Shown: positions 1 through 9,251 of the stretch, in pieces
Layout: every line of letters begins with the position of its first letter
Numbering within the stretch: position 1 is the first letter of the stretch
Source of the DNA: Saccharopolyspora elongata
Lineage (GTDB): Bacteria; Actinomycetota; Actinomycetes; Mycobacteriales; Pseudonocardiaceae
Direction of reading: 5' to 3'
NCBI RefSeq assembly: GCF_004348985.1
Contig: NZ_SMKW01000066.1
Location: 1 to 52,926 of the forward strand
DNA length: 52,926 nucleotides
Translations under genes and position numbers: made by a program
The notes under the pieces: generated by a model
What the model was told of the DNA's origin: nothing
Database searches by the model: none
What the model saw: the letters and a program-made list of their open reading frames with translations, nothing else

Positions 1-1
1 C

Positions 2-124
2 CTCGCCCTGCACTACTCCGCCGGGTTCCGCACCGTCGGCATCCGCGAACGCATCGCCCAACACCACGGCGCCTGGCGCGACACCGTCTTCCTGGAACGC
101 CGCCGCGCCTGCGACGACAACTAA
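2..124 (+). CDS. GNAT N-acetyltransferase, C-terminal fragment (phosphinothricin acetyltransferase-like)
   Basis: The reading frame is open from the window edge to a TAA and encodes the last 40 residues of a protein whose start lies outside the window. The end reads HYSAGFRTVGIRERIAQHHG followed by WRDTVFLERR. This matches the C-terminal strand-helix pattern of the phosphinothricin/arsinothricin acetyltransferase branch of the GNAT superfamily (Y-x-x-x-GF-x-x-VG ... G-x-W-x-D-x-x-x-L-E-R). Such enzymes transfer acetyl from acetyl-CoA to a small amine, but the substrate cannot be inferred from this fragment. No partner gene follows. Confidence 0.6.
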   Translation, partial: LALHYSAGFRTVGIRERIAQHHGAWRDTVFLERRRACDDN

Positions 125-1372
125 CCCCACTCAATCCCTGCACATCGCTACCTGTCACCGAACGCCGGTAGTGGGGGCACTGAAAGGTGCCCGAAATCTC
201 GCCGCCGGGCTACCGGCCCGACGTCTACTACCTGCAGCAGCTCGGCGCTCTCGACAGTGCTGGGAACCCCGGCATCGCCGCGGCATCTCCCAAACCCGCC
301 TCGGACTCGGCTACGTCGGCCTGGAATGGCAAACGAGCTTTCCCTCGCCACCCTCCGCGGTGTCACCCGCGACGCCCGATCCGGGGTCGACCACCTGGTC
401 AACTAAACCCAGGTACCGGCGAAGGGTGCAGCGCTGTGCTGCCGCCGCGTGCAACGCACTGACCTGACTGAGGCGGAGACCGTCAGCCCTCAGGGACACG
501 CGTCCGTCGTGGTGCCCAAGTCGGTTTTCGTCTCGGACGCGGTGCTGTAGGACGTCCTGACGGGCTCGGGCTCGCAGGTCGCTGAGGTCCCACGCCCGGT
601 CGCGCTGTTCCGCAACCCGGTCGTGAGCGAGCCCAGGGCCCACGGACCGGTAAGTGCAGCGGGGCGTGCCGGTTGGACGGGATGGTGATCACCAGATCCC
701 GGAGGTGTGGCCTGCTCGGCCACGAGGGCGGCATGAGCGGATAATCCCCCGGCAGCCATGCCTGAAAACATCGCCGACGGGTCTGTCGAACCCTAATCCA
801 GGGCGGACAGGATGCAGAAGAAACCGCATGTCAGACCACGGTCGGTGCGAAGATCATTACCTCGTGGGGTAGTCCTGTGTCTGAGGACTTGAACCCCCAC
901 CAGTGGGAGGAACCCCCCGTTCCGGGGATTCGTCTCCATGACGGCGATGCTAGCGCCGCGGCTGTCGGAATATCCAGGTCCCTTCCGGGAGTAGCCTGGA
1001 TCGGGCTTGCGCTGAAGCGTGCGTTGGTGCTCCGCGTTGGGCGGGATTGCTCGCGAGCCACGTCACCCGCGTCCAGCGCAGCCTGTCGACGAGACCAAGG
1101 CCGCATCTCCAGCCGAAACGTCCACTGGCGCTGACAAATTTCCTTCAAGTGCTCGAACCCGACACTGTCCCGATGCTGAAGACCAGCCTGCAATCGACCC
1201 AGCCTTCATACGAGCGCGCAACCACGTCCCGACCTCCGCGACGACGTCGGTGGCAGTTTGGCGACGATGCAGGTAGCGGCGATAATCTAGCCGCGAGACT
1301 TGCTACGAGACGTCGCTGAGTGTCAGCGCCTGCAGGGTTTCGATTCAGGACGGTCGGCTACTCTGCGTATCT
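125..1372. other. Gene-poor stretch, no supported gene
   Basis: About 1.25 kb with no reading frame that looks coding. The open frames present are short, overlap each other on both strands, have compositions typical of chance frames in GC-rich DNA, and match no family I know. I saw no tRNA, no insertion-sequence ends and no terminator I would defend. It could be decayed coding sequence, since the next 5 kb holds several broken genes, but no recognisable remnant was found. Confidence 0.5.
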
Positions 1373-2032
1373 ATGATGAAACACTACGTACATCTCAAAC
1401 TTGGTGGGGAGACGTACGAGTTCGTAACGCTCTATCGAGCACTCGGGCATGATCATCCAGAAGCGGGCCGCGTCCTAGGCGGCCCCGATCTAGGTTCGCG
1501 ATACCCCGATCACCAACGCCCAGCGATCGAGCCTGACCGCGACGACTGGTCCATTGAGCTCCCCGCCGTGATCTGGCTGATGGACCTGGTCCGTGATGGA
1601 GTTGTAGCAGCTGAGTATGTGCGCGAGCTCCTCATCACCATGAGTAGCCCACCCGGTGGATGCTGCTGGGCCTGTGAGTCACTGGAAGAGACCGAATCAG
1701 ATGTCATCGAGCGATGCCGGCGAGAGCGCGACGAGTGGCTGGTCTGGTGGAGCAGCGTTACTCCTCGCTCGCACCCCTATGCCGTGACCGGCTCGTCGAT
1801 CCACCACTGGGATTGTCGAACCTTGGGCGAGCCCGTCCCGCCGCCGGTGATTACCAGCAAGCACGACTACCTGAAGAATCGAAGGGCCTTTTCCCCGTAC
1901 CGGCGTGACGCCTTCAAGCGGGTGACTGTTGAGGAAGCGCGCTCATGGCGCTTGCGCCGCTGCAAGATCTGCTCTCCCGAACTTCCCGCAGCTTGGCGTG
2001 ACGGAACCTCCGATGTGCCATCAACTTACTGA
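1373..2032 (+). CDS. Hypothetical protein with Cys/His metal-binding-like motifs
   Basis: A 219-residue soluble protein that I do not recognise as a whole. Starts may be ATG 1373 or the adjacent ATG 1376. Two Cys pairs are visible: GCCWACE near residue 100 and RRCKICSPE near residue 200. The second pair is preceded by SSIHHWDCRTL, giving an H-x2-C ... C-x2-C-x-P arrangement like the small zinc ribbons of Ada-type or nuclease-associated metal-binding modules. Codon use is visibly less GC-rich than in the dormancy genes downstream. It ends convergently with the ATPase pseudogene, overlapping it by seven bases. No operon partner is present. Function unknown; metal binding is inferred from the Cys/His spacing only. 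Confidence 0.6.
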   Translation: MMKHYVHLKLGGETYEFVTLYRALGHDHPEAGRVLGGPDLGSRYPDHQRPAIEPDRDDWSIELPAVIWLMDLVRDGVVAAEYVRELLITMSSPPGGCCWACESLEETESDVIERCRRERDEWLVWWSSVTPRSHPYAVTGSSIHHWDCRTLGEPVPPPVITSKHDYLKNRRAFSPYRRDAFKRVTVEEARSWRLRRCKICSPELPAAWRDGTSDVPSTY

Positions 2033-3519
2033 CATCCCACTGGTCTGCCGCGGTTCGCGTCCGCGGTGGAGCGGTGCTTTCTGCGGCGCAATAGCCAGCG
2101 TCGCAGTTCGTCGGCGCCCCAGATGATGACGGGATAGGGCAAGACGAAGGCGAGCATGTCCGGCGTCAATGCCGCTGTGCCGAGAAGTTCTTGCAGGGGC
2201 GGGAGGTAGATGATCGCGACGGTGAGGGTTAGTTCGAACGCGATTCCCCACAGCAGCAGCGGGTTGGACAGCGCGCCGATGGATCGCAGCGACGCGTGTT
2301 CGGTGCGTGCGGCGAAGGCGGTGCCGGTCTGGCCGGCGACCAGACCGAGGAAGGTCATGGTCGTGGCTTGCAGGTAGGCGTGGTGCAAGGGCGTGCCGGG
2401 GGCGGTGGGGCGCCGGGATGCCACCCGGCGGTGAGCAGGACGTAGCAGAACCCGGCCATCGCCAGGGCCGCGGCGATCACGCCGAGGAACAGCCAGGACC
2501 GCAGCAGCATCGGGGTCGTGACGACCGGTTCGCTGCGTTTGCGGGGCGGTCGCCGCATCAGGCCGGGTTCGGCGGGTTCGCGGCCGAGTGCAAGCGCGGG
2601 GAGAGTTTCGGTGCCGACGTCGAATGCCAGCAGCTGCAGGACGGACAGCGGTAACGGGATGGCGGGCGCCCCCGGAGAGCGCGAACACCAGGAATGACGT
2701 CACTTCCGGAGTGGCGTGGGCGAAGATGTAGACGATGAACTTCCGGATGTTGTCGTAGACCTGCCGACCGGCCCATGGAGACTCCGATGTCGGCGCGCCG
2801 CAAGGCGGGGGCGTCGTTCGCACCGTCGCCGGTCATCGCGACCACGTGCCCGGCGTCGCGCAGCACGTCGGCGATGCGCAGCTTCGCTTCCGGCGACGAC
2901 CGGGCGAAAATCAGCGTGCGTGCAGCAGAGGCACGTGGCTGTCGACCAGGTCGGCCGAGCGGAAGGCGGGCATCGATTCCCCGGTCAGCGCGGACAGGTC
3001 GACCTCGATGCCGCCGTCGAGCAGCCGGGCATCCACCGAGACCCGATCGCCTTCCTCGATGATGAGCACGTCCCCGGGCACCAACTCGATGGCCTCCACC
3101 TCGGACGCCCGCCCGTCGCGGATGACCTTCGCGCGCATCGGCAGGTAGGCCGCGAGCGCCTCCACCGCCTTCTCCGCGTGTTGTTCCTGGACGATCGCGA
3201 ATGCGGGGTTGATCGCGATCACCACGACGATCGCGATGGCAACGGGTTGGATGCCCACCGCCCACGCCAGGCCGGCCGCCGCCCACAGCAGCAGCGCCAG
3301 CGGGTGCGTGAATTGCCGTGCCAGCTCGCCCGGCCACCTTCGGCCACCTCGTCGTCGCAGCTCGTTCGGCCAGGCGTGGACCAGCCGCCGCTGCGCTTCG
3401 CGGGTGGTGAGTCCGGACCGGGAGCTGCGCAGGTCGCGCAGCAGGAGGTCGACCCGCTCGGTCGGGTCGAGGCGAACTCCGGGCTCCACATCAACGGCCT
3501 CGGCCATCGGGCACCCCAT
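2026..3519 (-). pseudogene. P-type cation-transporting ATPase, broken by deletions and frameshifts
   Basis: The N-terminal 200 codons are normal: cation ATPase N domain, membrane segments 1-2 and the actuator loop with LTGES. They run from about 3519 (or ATG 3507) to 2911. The frame then passes directly from ADLVDSHVPLLHAR to the hinge region (IFARSSPEAKLRIADVL, MTGDGANDAPALRRADIGV), so membrane segments 3-4, the phosphorylated DKTGT and the nucleotide-binding domain are missing. A second loss follows MGRS, removing the usual stretch before RQVYDNIRKFIVYIFAHATPE. Further frame changes occur near 2680 and 2395, after which the last membrane helices are readable to a TAA at 2026. Without the phosphorylation site it cannot pump ions. 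The closest intact relative in the window is the gene at 29647-32460. Confidence 0.9.
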
Positions 3520-3661
3520 CGGCTTCCGGTTCCGTCACCGCCCCGGGCTACCCACCGCAGCGGTCGGCCTCGCCGGAACCACGGGGCTCCCAAGGCTGCG
3601 TGCACGGGCGGTCTGCGCGACCATCGGTGGGGTCTGGGGCCGCGTGCGGGAGGGAGCGCGG
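3520..3661. promoter_or_regulatory. Divergent intergenic region between two decayed loci
   Basis: A 142-base gap between the leftward ATPase pseudogene and the rightward V-ATPase remnant. A strong ribosome binding site (GGGAGGGAG) lies just before ATG 3662, showing that the first V-ATPase gene once had, and may still have, translation signals. No clear promoter hexamers or GGGCC-N4-GGCCC box could be defended here. Confidence 0.4.
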
Positions 3662-4347
3662 ATGCGCGGAATTCGGGGCTTCTTCGAGCGCTTTCGCCCG
3701 GCGGGAACGCCAGGAGCGGCGGCACGCCCCGGTGTGCCGGTCGACCGCGTGGCGGAGGCGTCCGCCGAGCTGGCACCCGTGTTCGCGCTGCTCGAAGATG
3801 CTGAGGTCGAGGCGCGGCAGGTTCGCGCGAACGGGCGAGAGGAGAGCGCCCGGATCCGGCAGGAGGCCCGCGAACGAGCGGAGGCCATCGTCGCCGATGC
3901 CAACGCGCGTGCCGGAGCGGTGCGTGCCGACGTGGTGGCCGAGCTGAGTGGCCTCGGCGGCGGGCGCGCGTGCTGGGCCTGCTCGCCGAGTCGGACAGGT
4001 TGTCGGAGTTCGCCGAGCTGGTCGGTGCCGGTGCGTTGCCGGGGCGAGAACGAGTCGTGCTGCTGGGCGGCCGCTTGATCCGGGAAGCGGTCCTGCAGCA
4101 GAACGCGTTGTCCACTATGGATTCCTTCTGCGGTGGGGACAAAGCGGTCGCACTGGTCGAGTCGGTGCTCTCGATCACTACCGAATGCCAGGAACTGGTC
4201 GGCGCAGGCGTCTCGGTCGAGGTGGTCGAGGAGTTCGACTTCGCACCTCTGGTGCGCGTTCGGGAAGAGACCGCACCGCACGATGCCGACGGCGTTCGCC
4301 GGCGCTGCGCGGCTGTGCTCTCCGCGCTTCGGGAGTTGCAACCGTGA
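3662..4347 (+). pseudogene. V/A-type ATPase: peripheral-stalk subunit joined to the tail of catalytic subunit A
   Basis: Codons from ATG 3662 to about 3945 encode a charged, helical stalk-like protein (VAEASAELAPVFALLEDAEV, then repeated EAR/RE helices), the kind of G/H subunit that opens actinobacterial V/A-ATPase operons. Near 3945-3950 the sequence switches, in another frame, to WPRRRARVLGLLAESDRL and then LLGGRLIREAVLQQNALSTM. This is the C-terminal helical bundle of catalytic subunit A, ending at TGA 4347. The subunits normally encoded between (I, K, E, C, F) and roughly the first four fifths of A, including its P-loop, are gone. The frame of the first part runs into nonsense and stops at 4078. 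A rotary ATPase cannot be built from this operon. Confidence 0.8.
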
Positions 4348-5745
4348 TAGCCCGGCAGCGCATCGAGTACACCGGGGTCCGCGAGCTGCGCGGCCCGTTG
4401 GCGGTCGTTGCCGGTGTTCGCGGCGTCGGGTGGGACGAGTTCGTGCGAATCCGGTTGTCCGGCCGGGAGATGCGGCACGGCTTGGTGCTGGAGGTCGACC
4501 GGGGACCTGGCCGTCGTGGAGGTGCTGGAGGGCACCGCCGGCATGGACACCGCGGGTACCCGGCTGGAGTTCACCGGGGAGCCGCTGCGCGTTCCGGTCG
4601 GACCTGGGTGGCTGGGGCGGATCTGCAACGGCCGAGGTGATCCCGCCGATGGTGGACCACCGGTGTTCACGACGCGGCGGGCCGCGGTGGCCGGTGCCCC
4701 GATCAACCCCGGGCGCTGCGAACCCCCGGCCGAGCCGGTGCTCACCGGCCTGTCCGCGATCGATGCGCTGACCACCCTGGTGCGCGAGCAGAAGCTGCCG
4801 GTGTTCTCCCTCCCCGGGCTGCCGCACCTGGAGTTGGCCACCCAGATCGCGGCGCAGGCCAACGTCGGGGGCGAGCCCTTCTCGGTGGTGTTCGCAGGCA
4901 TGGGGCCGACGCACACCGATGCCGCGTTCGCCCAGGACGCCCTCGCTCCGCGCTCGGCTGCCGGAGAGCTCGTGCTGCTGCTCAACACCGCCGATGACCC
5001 GGTGATCAAGCGGATCCTCACGCCGCGGCTGGCGTTGACCATCGCCGAGGCGCTGGCCTTCGACGGCGGTCGGCACGTGCTCGTGGTGATGACCGACATG
5101 ACCAGCTACGCCGAGGCCCTGCGCGAGGTCTCCGCCGCCCGGGGTGAGGTCCCGGGCCGCCGCGCCTACCCCGGATACCTCTACAGCGACCTGGCGTCGG
5201 TGTACGAGCGGTGCGGCCGGATCCGCGGTCTGCCCGGATCGGTGACGGTGCTGCCCGTGCTCACCATGCCGGGCGGCGACATCACCCACCCCGTGCCCGA
5301 CCTCACCGGCAACATCACCGAAGGCCAGATCGTGTTCTCCCGCGAGGTGAACGAGCAGGGCATCTACCCGCCGATCGATCCCCTGTCCTCGCTGTCCCGC
5401 CTCATGCGCGTCGGGTCGGGCCCGAACCGCACGAGGCCCGACCACCTGCCCGTCGCCGCGCAACTGGTGGCCGCGCTCGCCAGGGCCCGGCAGCTGCGCG
5501 AGCTGTCCGAGCTGATCGGAACATCGGCGCTGAGCCGGATCGATCGGTCGTACCTCGATTTCGAGGAGGCGTTCCGGCGCGACCTGGTCGCCCAGCGCCC
5601 CGACGAGTCCCGAACCCTTGACGACACCCTCGAACGCGCCTGGCAGGTGCTCCTCCACCTGCCGGCCGGTGAACTGGCCATGCTGCCGAGCGACCTCCTC
5701 GACCGCCGTCGCACCGATCCACCGGCCCAGCAGGAAGCGGGGTGA
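4344..5745 (+). pseudogene. V/A-type ATPase subunit B with a frameshift near its N-terminus
   Basis: The GTG at 4344 overlaps the subunit A stop (GTGA) and starts the expected N-terminal barrel (IEYTGVRELRGPLAVVAGVR, then LVLEVDRG). The frame is then lost at a run of four G at 4501-4504, where five would restore DLAVVEVLEGTAGMD. From there the normal subunit B sequence continues in another frame for over 400 residues. It includes GLSAIDALTTLVREQKLPVF, GLPHLELATQIAAQA, PGGDITHPVPDLTGNITEGQ and YPPIDPLSSLSRLM, and lacks a canonical P-loop as B subunits do. The defect could be a real mutation or a sequencing error in the G run. Given the neighbouring deletions the gene is probably non-functional either way. 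Confidence 0.8.
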
Positions 5746-6356
5746 CCGAGATGGCCGAGATCCGGGTCCCGCCGGGACGAGCCGGGCGGCTGCGGCTGCG
5801 CCGCCGACTGGACATCGCCGAGCGGGGCGCCGTGCTGCTGGAGCAGAAACTGCGTGCTCTGCAACGAGAAGAGCGTCGGCTGGCGCAACTGGCCCGCACC
5901 AGCGAGAGGGAATGGACGCGAACCGCGACGGAGGCCGAAACCTGGTTGATCCGGGCGACCTTGCTCGCCGGGCAGCGCGGGCTTCGGCTCGCACATCCCG
6001 ACCAGGCCGCCGAGGTCGGCGTTCACTGGACCACGGCGATGGGGGTGAGGTATCCGGACGACGTCTCCTGCACCCTTCCGCGGCGAGGCCCCGAGTCGCC
6101 CGCGATACCCTGCAGCGCGGCCGTGATCGAAGCAGGAACAGCGCACGGGGCAGCCCTCGTCGCGGGTCTGCGGCACGCCGCAGACCTTGCGGCCTGGCGG
6201 CTGATCGGCGCGGAGATCGCCACGACCCGGCAGCGCGTGCGCATGCTTCGGCGCTACTGGGCGCCGCGGCTGCGGAACGCGCTGGCCGCCACGGACCTCG
6301 CACTGGAGGAACGGGAGCGAGCCGAGGCAGTGCTGCGTCGTTGGACAAAACCATGA
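5742..6356 (+). CDS. V/A-type ATPase subunit D
   Basis: Starts with a GTG overlapping the subunit B stop (GTGA); an internal ATG lies at 5751. The 204-residue product begins PPGRAGRLRLRRRLDIAERG, followed by VLLEQKLRALQREERRL. These are the N-terminal rotor helix signatures of the D (central stalk) subunit, which together with F couples catalysis in the A3B3 head to ring rotation. The C-terminal helix (LIGAEIATTRQRVRMLRRYW, then LRNALAATDLALEERERAEA) is also complete. It is the only intact subunit in this operon, and with A and B broken it has no visible complex to serve, so it is probably a relic unless another V-ATPase locus exists in the genome. Confidence 0.85.
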   Translation: MTEMAEIRVPPGRAGRLRLRRRLDIAERGAVLLEQKLRALQREERRLAQLARTSEREWTRTATEAETWLIRATLLAGQRGLRLAHPDQAAEVGVHWTTAMGVRYPDDVSCTLPRRGPESPAIPCSAAVIEAGTAHGAALVAGLRHAADLAAWRLIGAEIATTRQRVRMLRRYWAPRLRNALAATDLALEERERAEAVLRRWTKP

Positions 6357-6443
6357 TCCCAAGCCCGTATCACCTCGGCGATCACGCCCAGGAACAGCGT
6401 TTTCGGGTACCTCTGCATCAGGCCGTGCATGCGCGGTGAATCC

Positions 6444-8498
6444 TCAGCCGGGCACGTTGCGTTCCAGCTCGTCGAGCCACGCGCGGGCGGTGGCGTCGCT
6501 GGGTGCCCGCCAATCGCCGCGAGGCGACAGCGCGCCGCCGGATCCGACCTCGGGCCCGTTGGGCAGCGCGGAGCGCTTGAACTGGCTGGATTGCACGAAC
6601 CGGTGCAGGAACACGGCCAACCAGTGCTTGATGGCGGGTAAGTCGTATTCGTTGCGCTTCTCGGGTGGGATCAGCGACGGCCAGCTGCCTCGGTCGCGGT
6701 CCGACCACGCCTGGTGCGCGAGGTAGGCGATCCGGCTCGGCAGATACCCGAACCGAAGCAGGTGGTAGAGGTGGAAGTCCTGCAGTTCGAACGGGCCGAC
6801 GGTGGCTTCCGAGCTCTGCGCCGGTTGGCCCGTCCCCGGCTTCCCGGCGGGAACCAGTTCCGGCGAGATCACGGTGTCCAGGATGGACTGCAGCACCTCG
6901 GCTGCCGCGTTGCCGAGCTCCCCGGTGTCGATGGTCCAGCGGATCAGGTGCTGGACGAGCGTTTTCGGCACCGAGGCGTTGACGTTGTAGTGCGACATGT
7001 GGTCGCCGACCCCGTAGGTGCTCCAGCCCAGCGCGATCTCGCTGAGATCGCCGGTGCCCACGACGATGGCGCCGCGCTGGTTGGCCAGCCGGAACAGGTG
7101 CGACGTGCGCTCTCCGGCCTGCACGTTCTCGTACGTGACGTCGTAGACGGGCTCGCCGCGGGCTGCCGGGTGGTCGAGGTCGCGCAGCATCTGCATCGCA
7201 GACGGCCGGATGTCGATCTCCCCGGCCGTGACACCCAGCGCCGCCATCAACCGGTGGGCGTTGTCGCGAGTCCGCTCGCTGGTGGCGAAGCCGGGGAGGG
7301 AGAAACCGAGCACGTTGCTGCGGGGCAACTCGAGCAGGTCCATGCTCCGCGCCGCGACGATGAGCGCCTGGGTGGAGTCCAGCCCGCCGGAAACTCCGAT
7401 CACCACCTTCCCGGCGCCGGTGGCGGCCAGTCGCCGGGCCAGGCCCTGCACTTGGATGTTGTACACCTCGCGGCATCGCTCGCCCAGGGTCACCGGATCG
7501 GAAGGCACGTAGGGAAAGCGCGGCACTTCGCGGCGCAGGGGGACCGAGGTGGCCGGTGGAGCCAGGTCGATCTGGACGCGGCGGAGACCGCGTACGCGCT
7601 CCATGTGGTCGTGCGCGGAGTCGGCGAAGCTGGTGGTCCGCATGCGGTCCTGAACCAGCCGTTGCAGGTCCACATCCGCTGTCACTAGTTGCGGGCCGGA
7701 ACCGAACCGGTCGCCCTCGGCCAGCTTCTCGCCGTTCTCGTGGATCAGCGCGTGCCCGTCCCACGCCAGGTCCGTGGTGGATTCGCCGGGCCCTGCCGCG
7801 GCGTAGAGGTAGGCGGCGATGCACCGCGCCGAGTGCGACGCGCACAGCTGACGGCGGTAGTCGGCCTTGGCGATGGTGATGTTGCTGGCCGAGAGGTTTA
7901 CCAGCACGTTGGCGCCGGCCAGCGCGGCCCACGTGCTGGGCGGGACCGGGACCCACAGGTCCTCGCAGATTTCGACGTGGAACGTGAACCCGGGGAGTCG
8001 TGGCGCCTCGAACAGCAGGTCGTCGCCGAACGGGACGTCGTTGCCGAACAAGGTCACGCGGCGCGCGATCGCATCACGCGCCGCGGCGAAGTAGCGCCTC
8101 TCGTAGAACTCCCGGTAGGTGGGCAGGTAGCTCTTGGGGACGACGCCGACGACCTCGCCCCGGTGGATCACCACCCCGCAGTTGAAGAGCCGTTCGCCGA
8201 AGCGCAGCGGAGCGCCGACCACGAGCACCGTGTCCAGCTCACCGCTCCCGGCCACCACACGGCGCAGCCCGGACAGCATGGAGTCCAGCAGGGCGTCCTG
8301 GTGGAAGAGGTCATCGATGCTGTAGGACGACAGACCGAGCTCGGGGAACAGGGCCAGCACAGCGTTGTCCGAGGTAGCGCGGCGCGCCAGGTCGAGGATG
8401 CGGTCGGCGTTGAGCTCGGGGTCGACCCCGCCGACCACGGGCACGCCGACCGCGACCCGCGCGAATCCGTGCCGGTACAGCGATCCGAAATCAGCCAT
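6444..8498 (-). CDS. nadE: Glutamine-dependent NAD(+) synthetase
   Basis: A 684-residue, two-domain enzyme that amidates nicotinate adenine dinucleotide to NAD+ using ATP and glutamine-derived ammonia. The N-terminal nitrilase-type glutaminase has its triad in place: E53 (FPELGLSSYS), K122 (VPKSYLPTYREFYE) and C178 (HVEICEDLW). The synthetase domain has the PP-loop GVSGGLDST at about residues 368-376 and the downstream VGTGDLSEIALGWSTYGVGD motif. Length and motif spacing match the long mycobacterial-type NadE. It stands alone. A candidate regulatory repeat lies about 260 bases upstream at 8757-8770. NAD supply fits the presence of pncB at 28212 in the same window. Confidence 0.96.
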   Translation of the reverse strand: MADFGSLYRHGFARVAVGVPVVGGVDPELNADRILDLARRATSDNAVLALFPELGLSSYSIDDLFHQDALLDSMLSGLRRVVAGSGELDTVLVVGAPLRFGERLFNCGVVIHRGEVVGVVPKSYLPTYREFYERRYFAAARDAIARRVTLFGNDVPFGDDLLFEAPRLPGFTFHVEICEDLWVPVPPSTWAALAGANVLVNLSASNITIAKADYRRQLCASHSARCIAAYLYAAAGPGESTTDLAWDGHALIHENGEKLAEGDRFGSGPQLVTADVDLQRLVQDRMRTTSFADSAHDHMERVRGLRRVQIDLAPPATSVPLRREVPRFPYVPSDPVTLGERCREVYNIQVQGLARRLAATGAGKVVIGVSGGLDSTQALIVAARSMDLLELPRSNVLGFSLPGFATSERTRDNAHRLMAALGVTAGEIDIRPSAMQMLRDLDHPAARGEPVYDVTYENVQAGERTSHLFRLANQRGAIVVGTGDLSEIALGWSTYGVGDHMSHYNVNASVPKTLVQHLIRWTIDTGELGNAAAEVLQSILDTVISPELVPAGKPGTGQPAQSSEATVGPFELQDFHLYHLLRFGYLPSRIAYLAHQAWSDRDRGSWPSLIPPEKRNEYDLPAIKHWLAVFLHRFVQSSQFKRSALPNGPEVGSGGALSPRGDWRAPSDATARAWLDELERNVPG

Positions 8499-9251
8499 CG
8501 CCGACCATCGTCGAACATGCCCAGGACCGGCGCAGCGAACGCGGACTTCGGCAGCGCGTGGACCGGCGTCGTCGGTGAGGACAGGGAAGGAGTTGCTGCC
8601 GCGACGCGAACGTGGCAGCGACGCGCGGATTGGTCCGGTCGCCCCTGGTGCGGGCGAACGTCACGCCGGATGCTTGACGACAGCGCACTGCGCAAAGCGG
8701 TTGCATTGACGAGTCGAGCTCCGTCCCTGGTACCTGCCGCCGGGACGGTTCGGCACGGGCCTTTCGGTCACCGCACGAACGGGCCGTGACCTCACATTAC
8801 AGACAAGTAGGCAGGAACTGCTCATAAGCCGGTCATTGGCCTGGGTTCATTCGGCATGCACTTGACCACTCTTGCCAGGTTGGGCATGTATCAGGCTGCC
8901 AAATAGCTCTTGACTCGTCCCGCCAACTTGGAGCCCTGGATTGTTGTTGGCCGGCATTCGACCACCGCCGATCCCCAAGATGCGGCGGGAGGGCGCCCAT
9001 CTACTCGGGCAGCTGTGGCTTGCCATCTCGCTAGACCAACACGCGGTTTGCTGTTGACCAGACAGGCCCAACGTGTGCGATTCGTCCGTACGAGTGGATC
9101 AAGCTTGTGTTGGAACGCGAGCGTCTCTCGCACTGTTAGAAAGGTGGCGTTCACGTTGTGACGTCATCCTGTTCCGAAGCTGTTGGCACTGTGGGGGTTA
9201 GTGGTGCTCGGCCTGCGGCCCTCGCACGTCGCCGGATGAGAGGGCTAGTTG
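8499..9251. other. Intergenic region between nadE and the STAND cassette
   Basis: About 750 bases with no supported gene. The open frames here are short and not protein-like. The nadE-proximal half is GC-rich and contains one weak copy of the window's recurrent regulatory repeat. From about 8790 onward the base composition shifts to the less GC-rich style of the following three-gene cassette, so an insertion boundary could lie here, but no direct repeats or attachment site were recognised. Confidence 0.4.
8757..8770. promoter_or_regulatory. Weak DosR-like inverted repeat upstream of nadE
   Basis: GGGCCTTTCGGTCA resembles the better copy before the hibernation factor (GGGACTTTCGGCCG read on the minus strand). 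It is about 260 bases from the nadE start, farther than the 55-70 bases seen for the other copies, so the assignment is tentative. Confidence 0.25.

Noticed and set aside
860..930. Possible tRNA on the minus strand (a GGTTCAAGTCC T-loop-like stretch)
   Set aside because: The T-stem does not pair well and no acceptor, D or anticodon arms could be found at the right distances.
2716..3804. 362-codon plus-strand frame over the P-type ATPase
   Set aside because: Shadow of the minus-strand ATPase sequence; no family pattern.
3535..6354. 939-codon open frame antisense to the V-ATPase remnant
   Set aside because: It mirrors the GC-rich coding frames on the other strand, is rich in Arg/Pro/Ser without domains, and the plus-strand frames match V-ATPase subunits.
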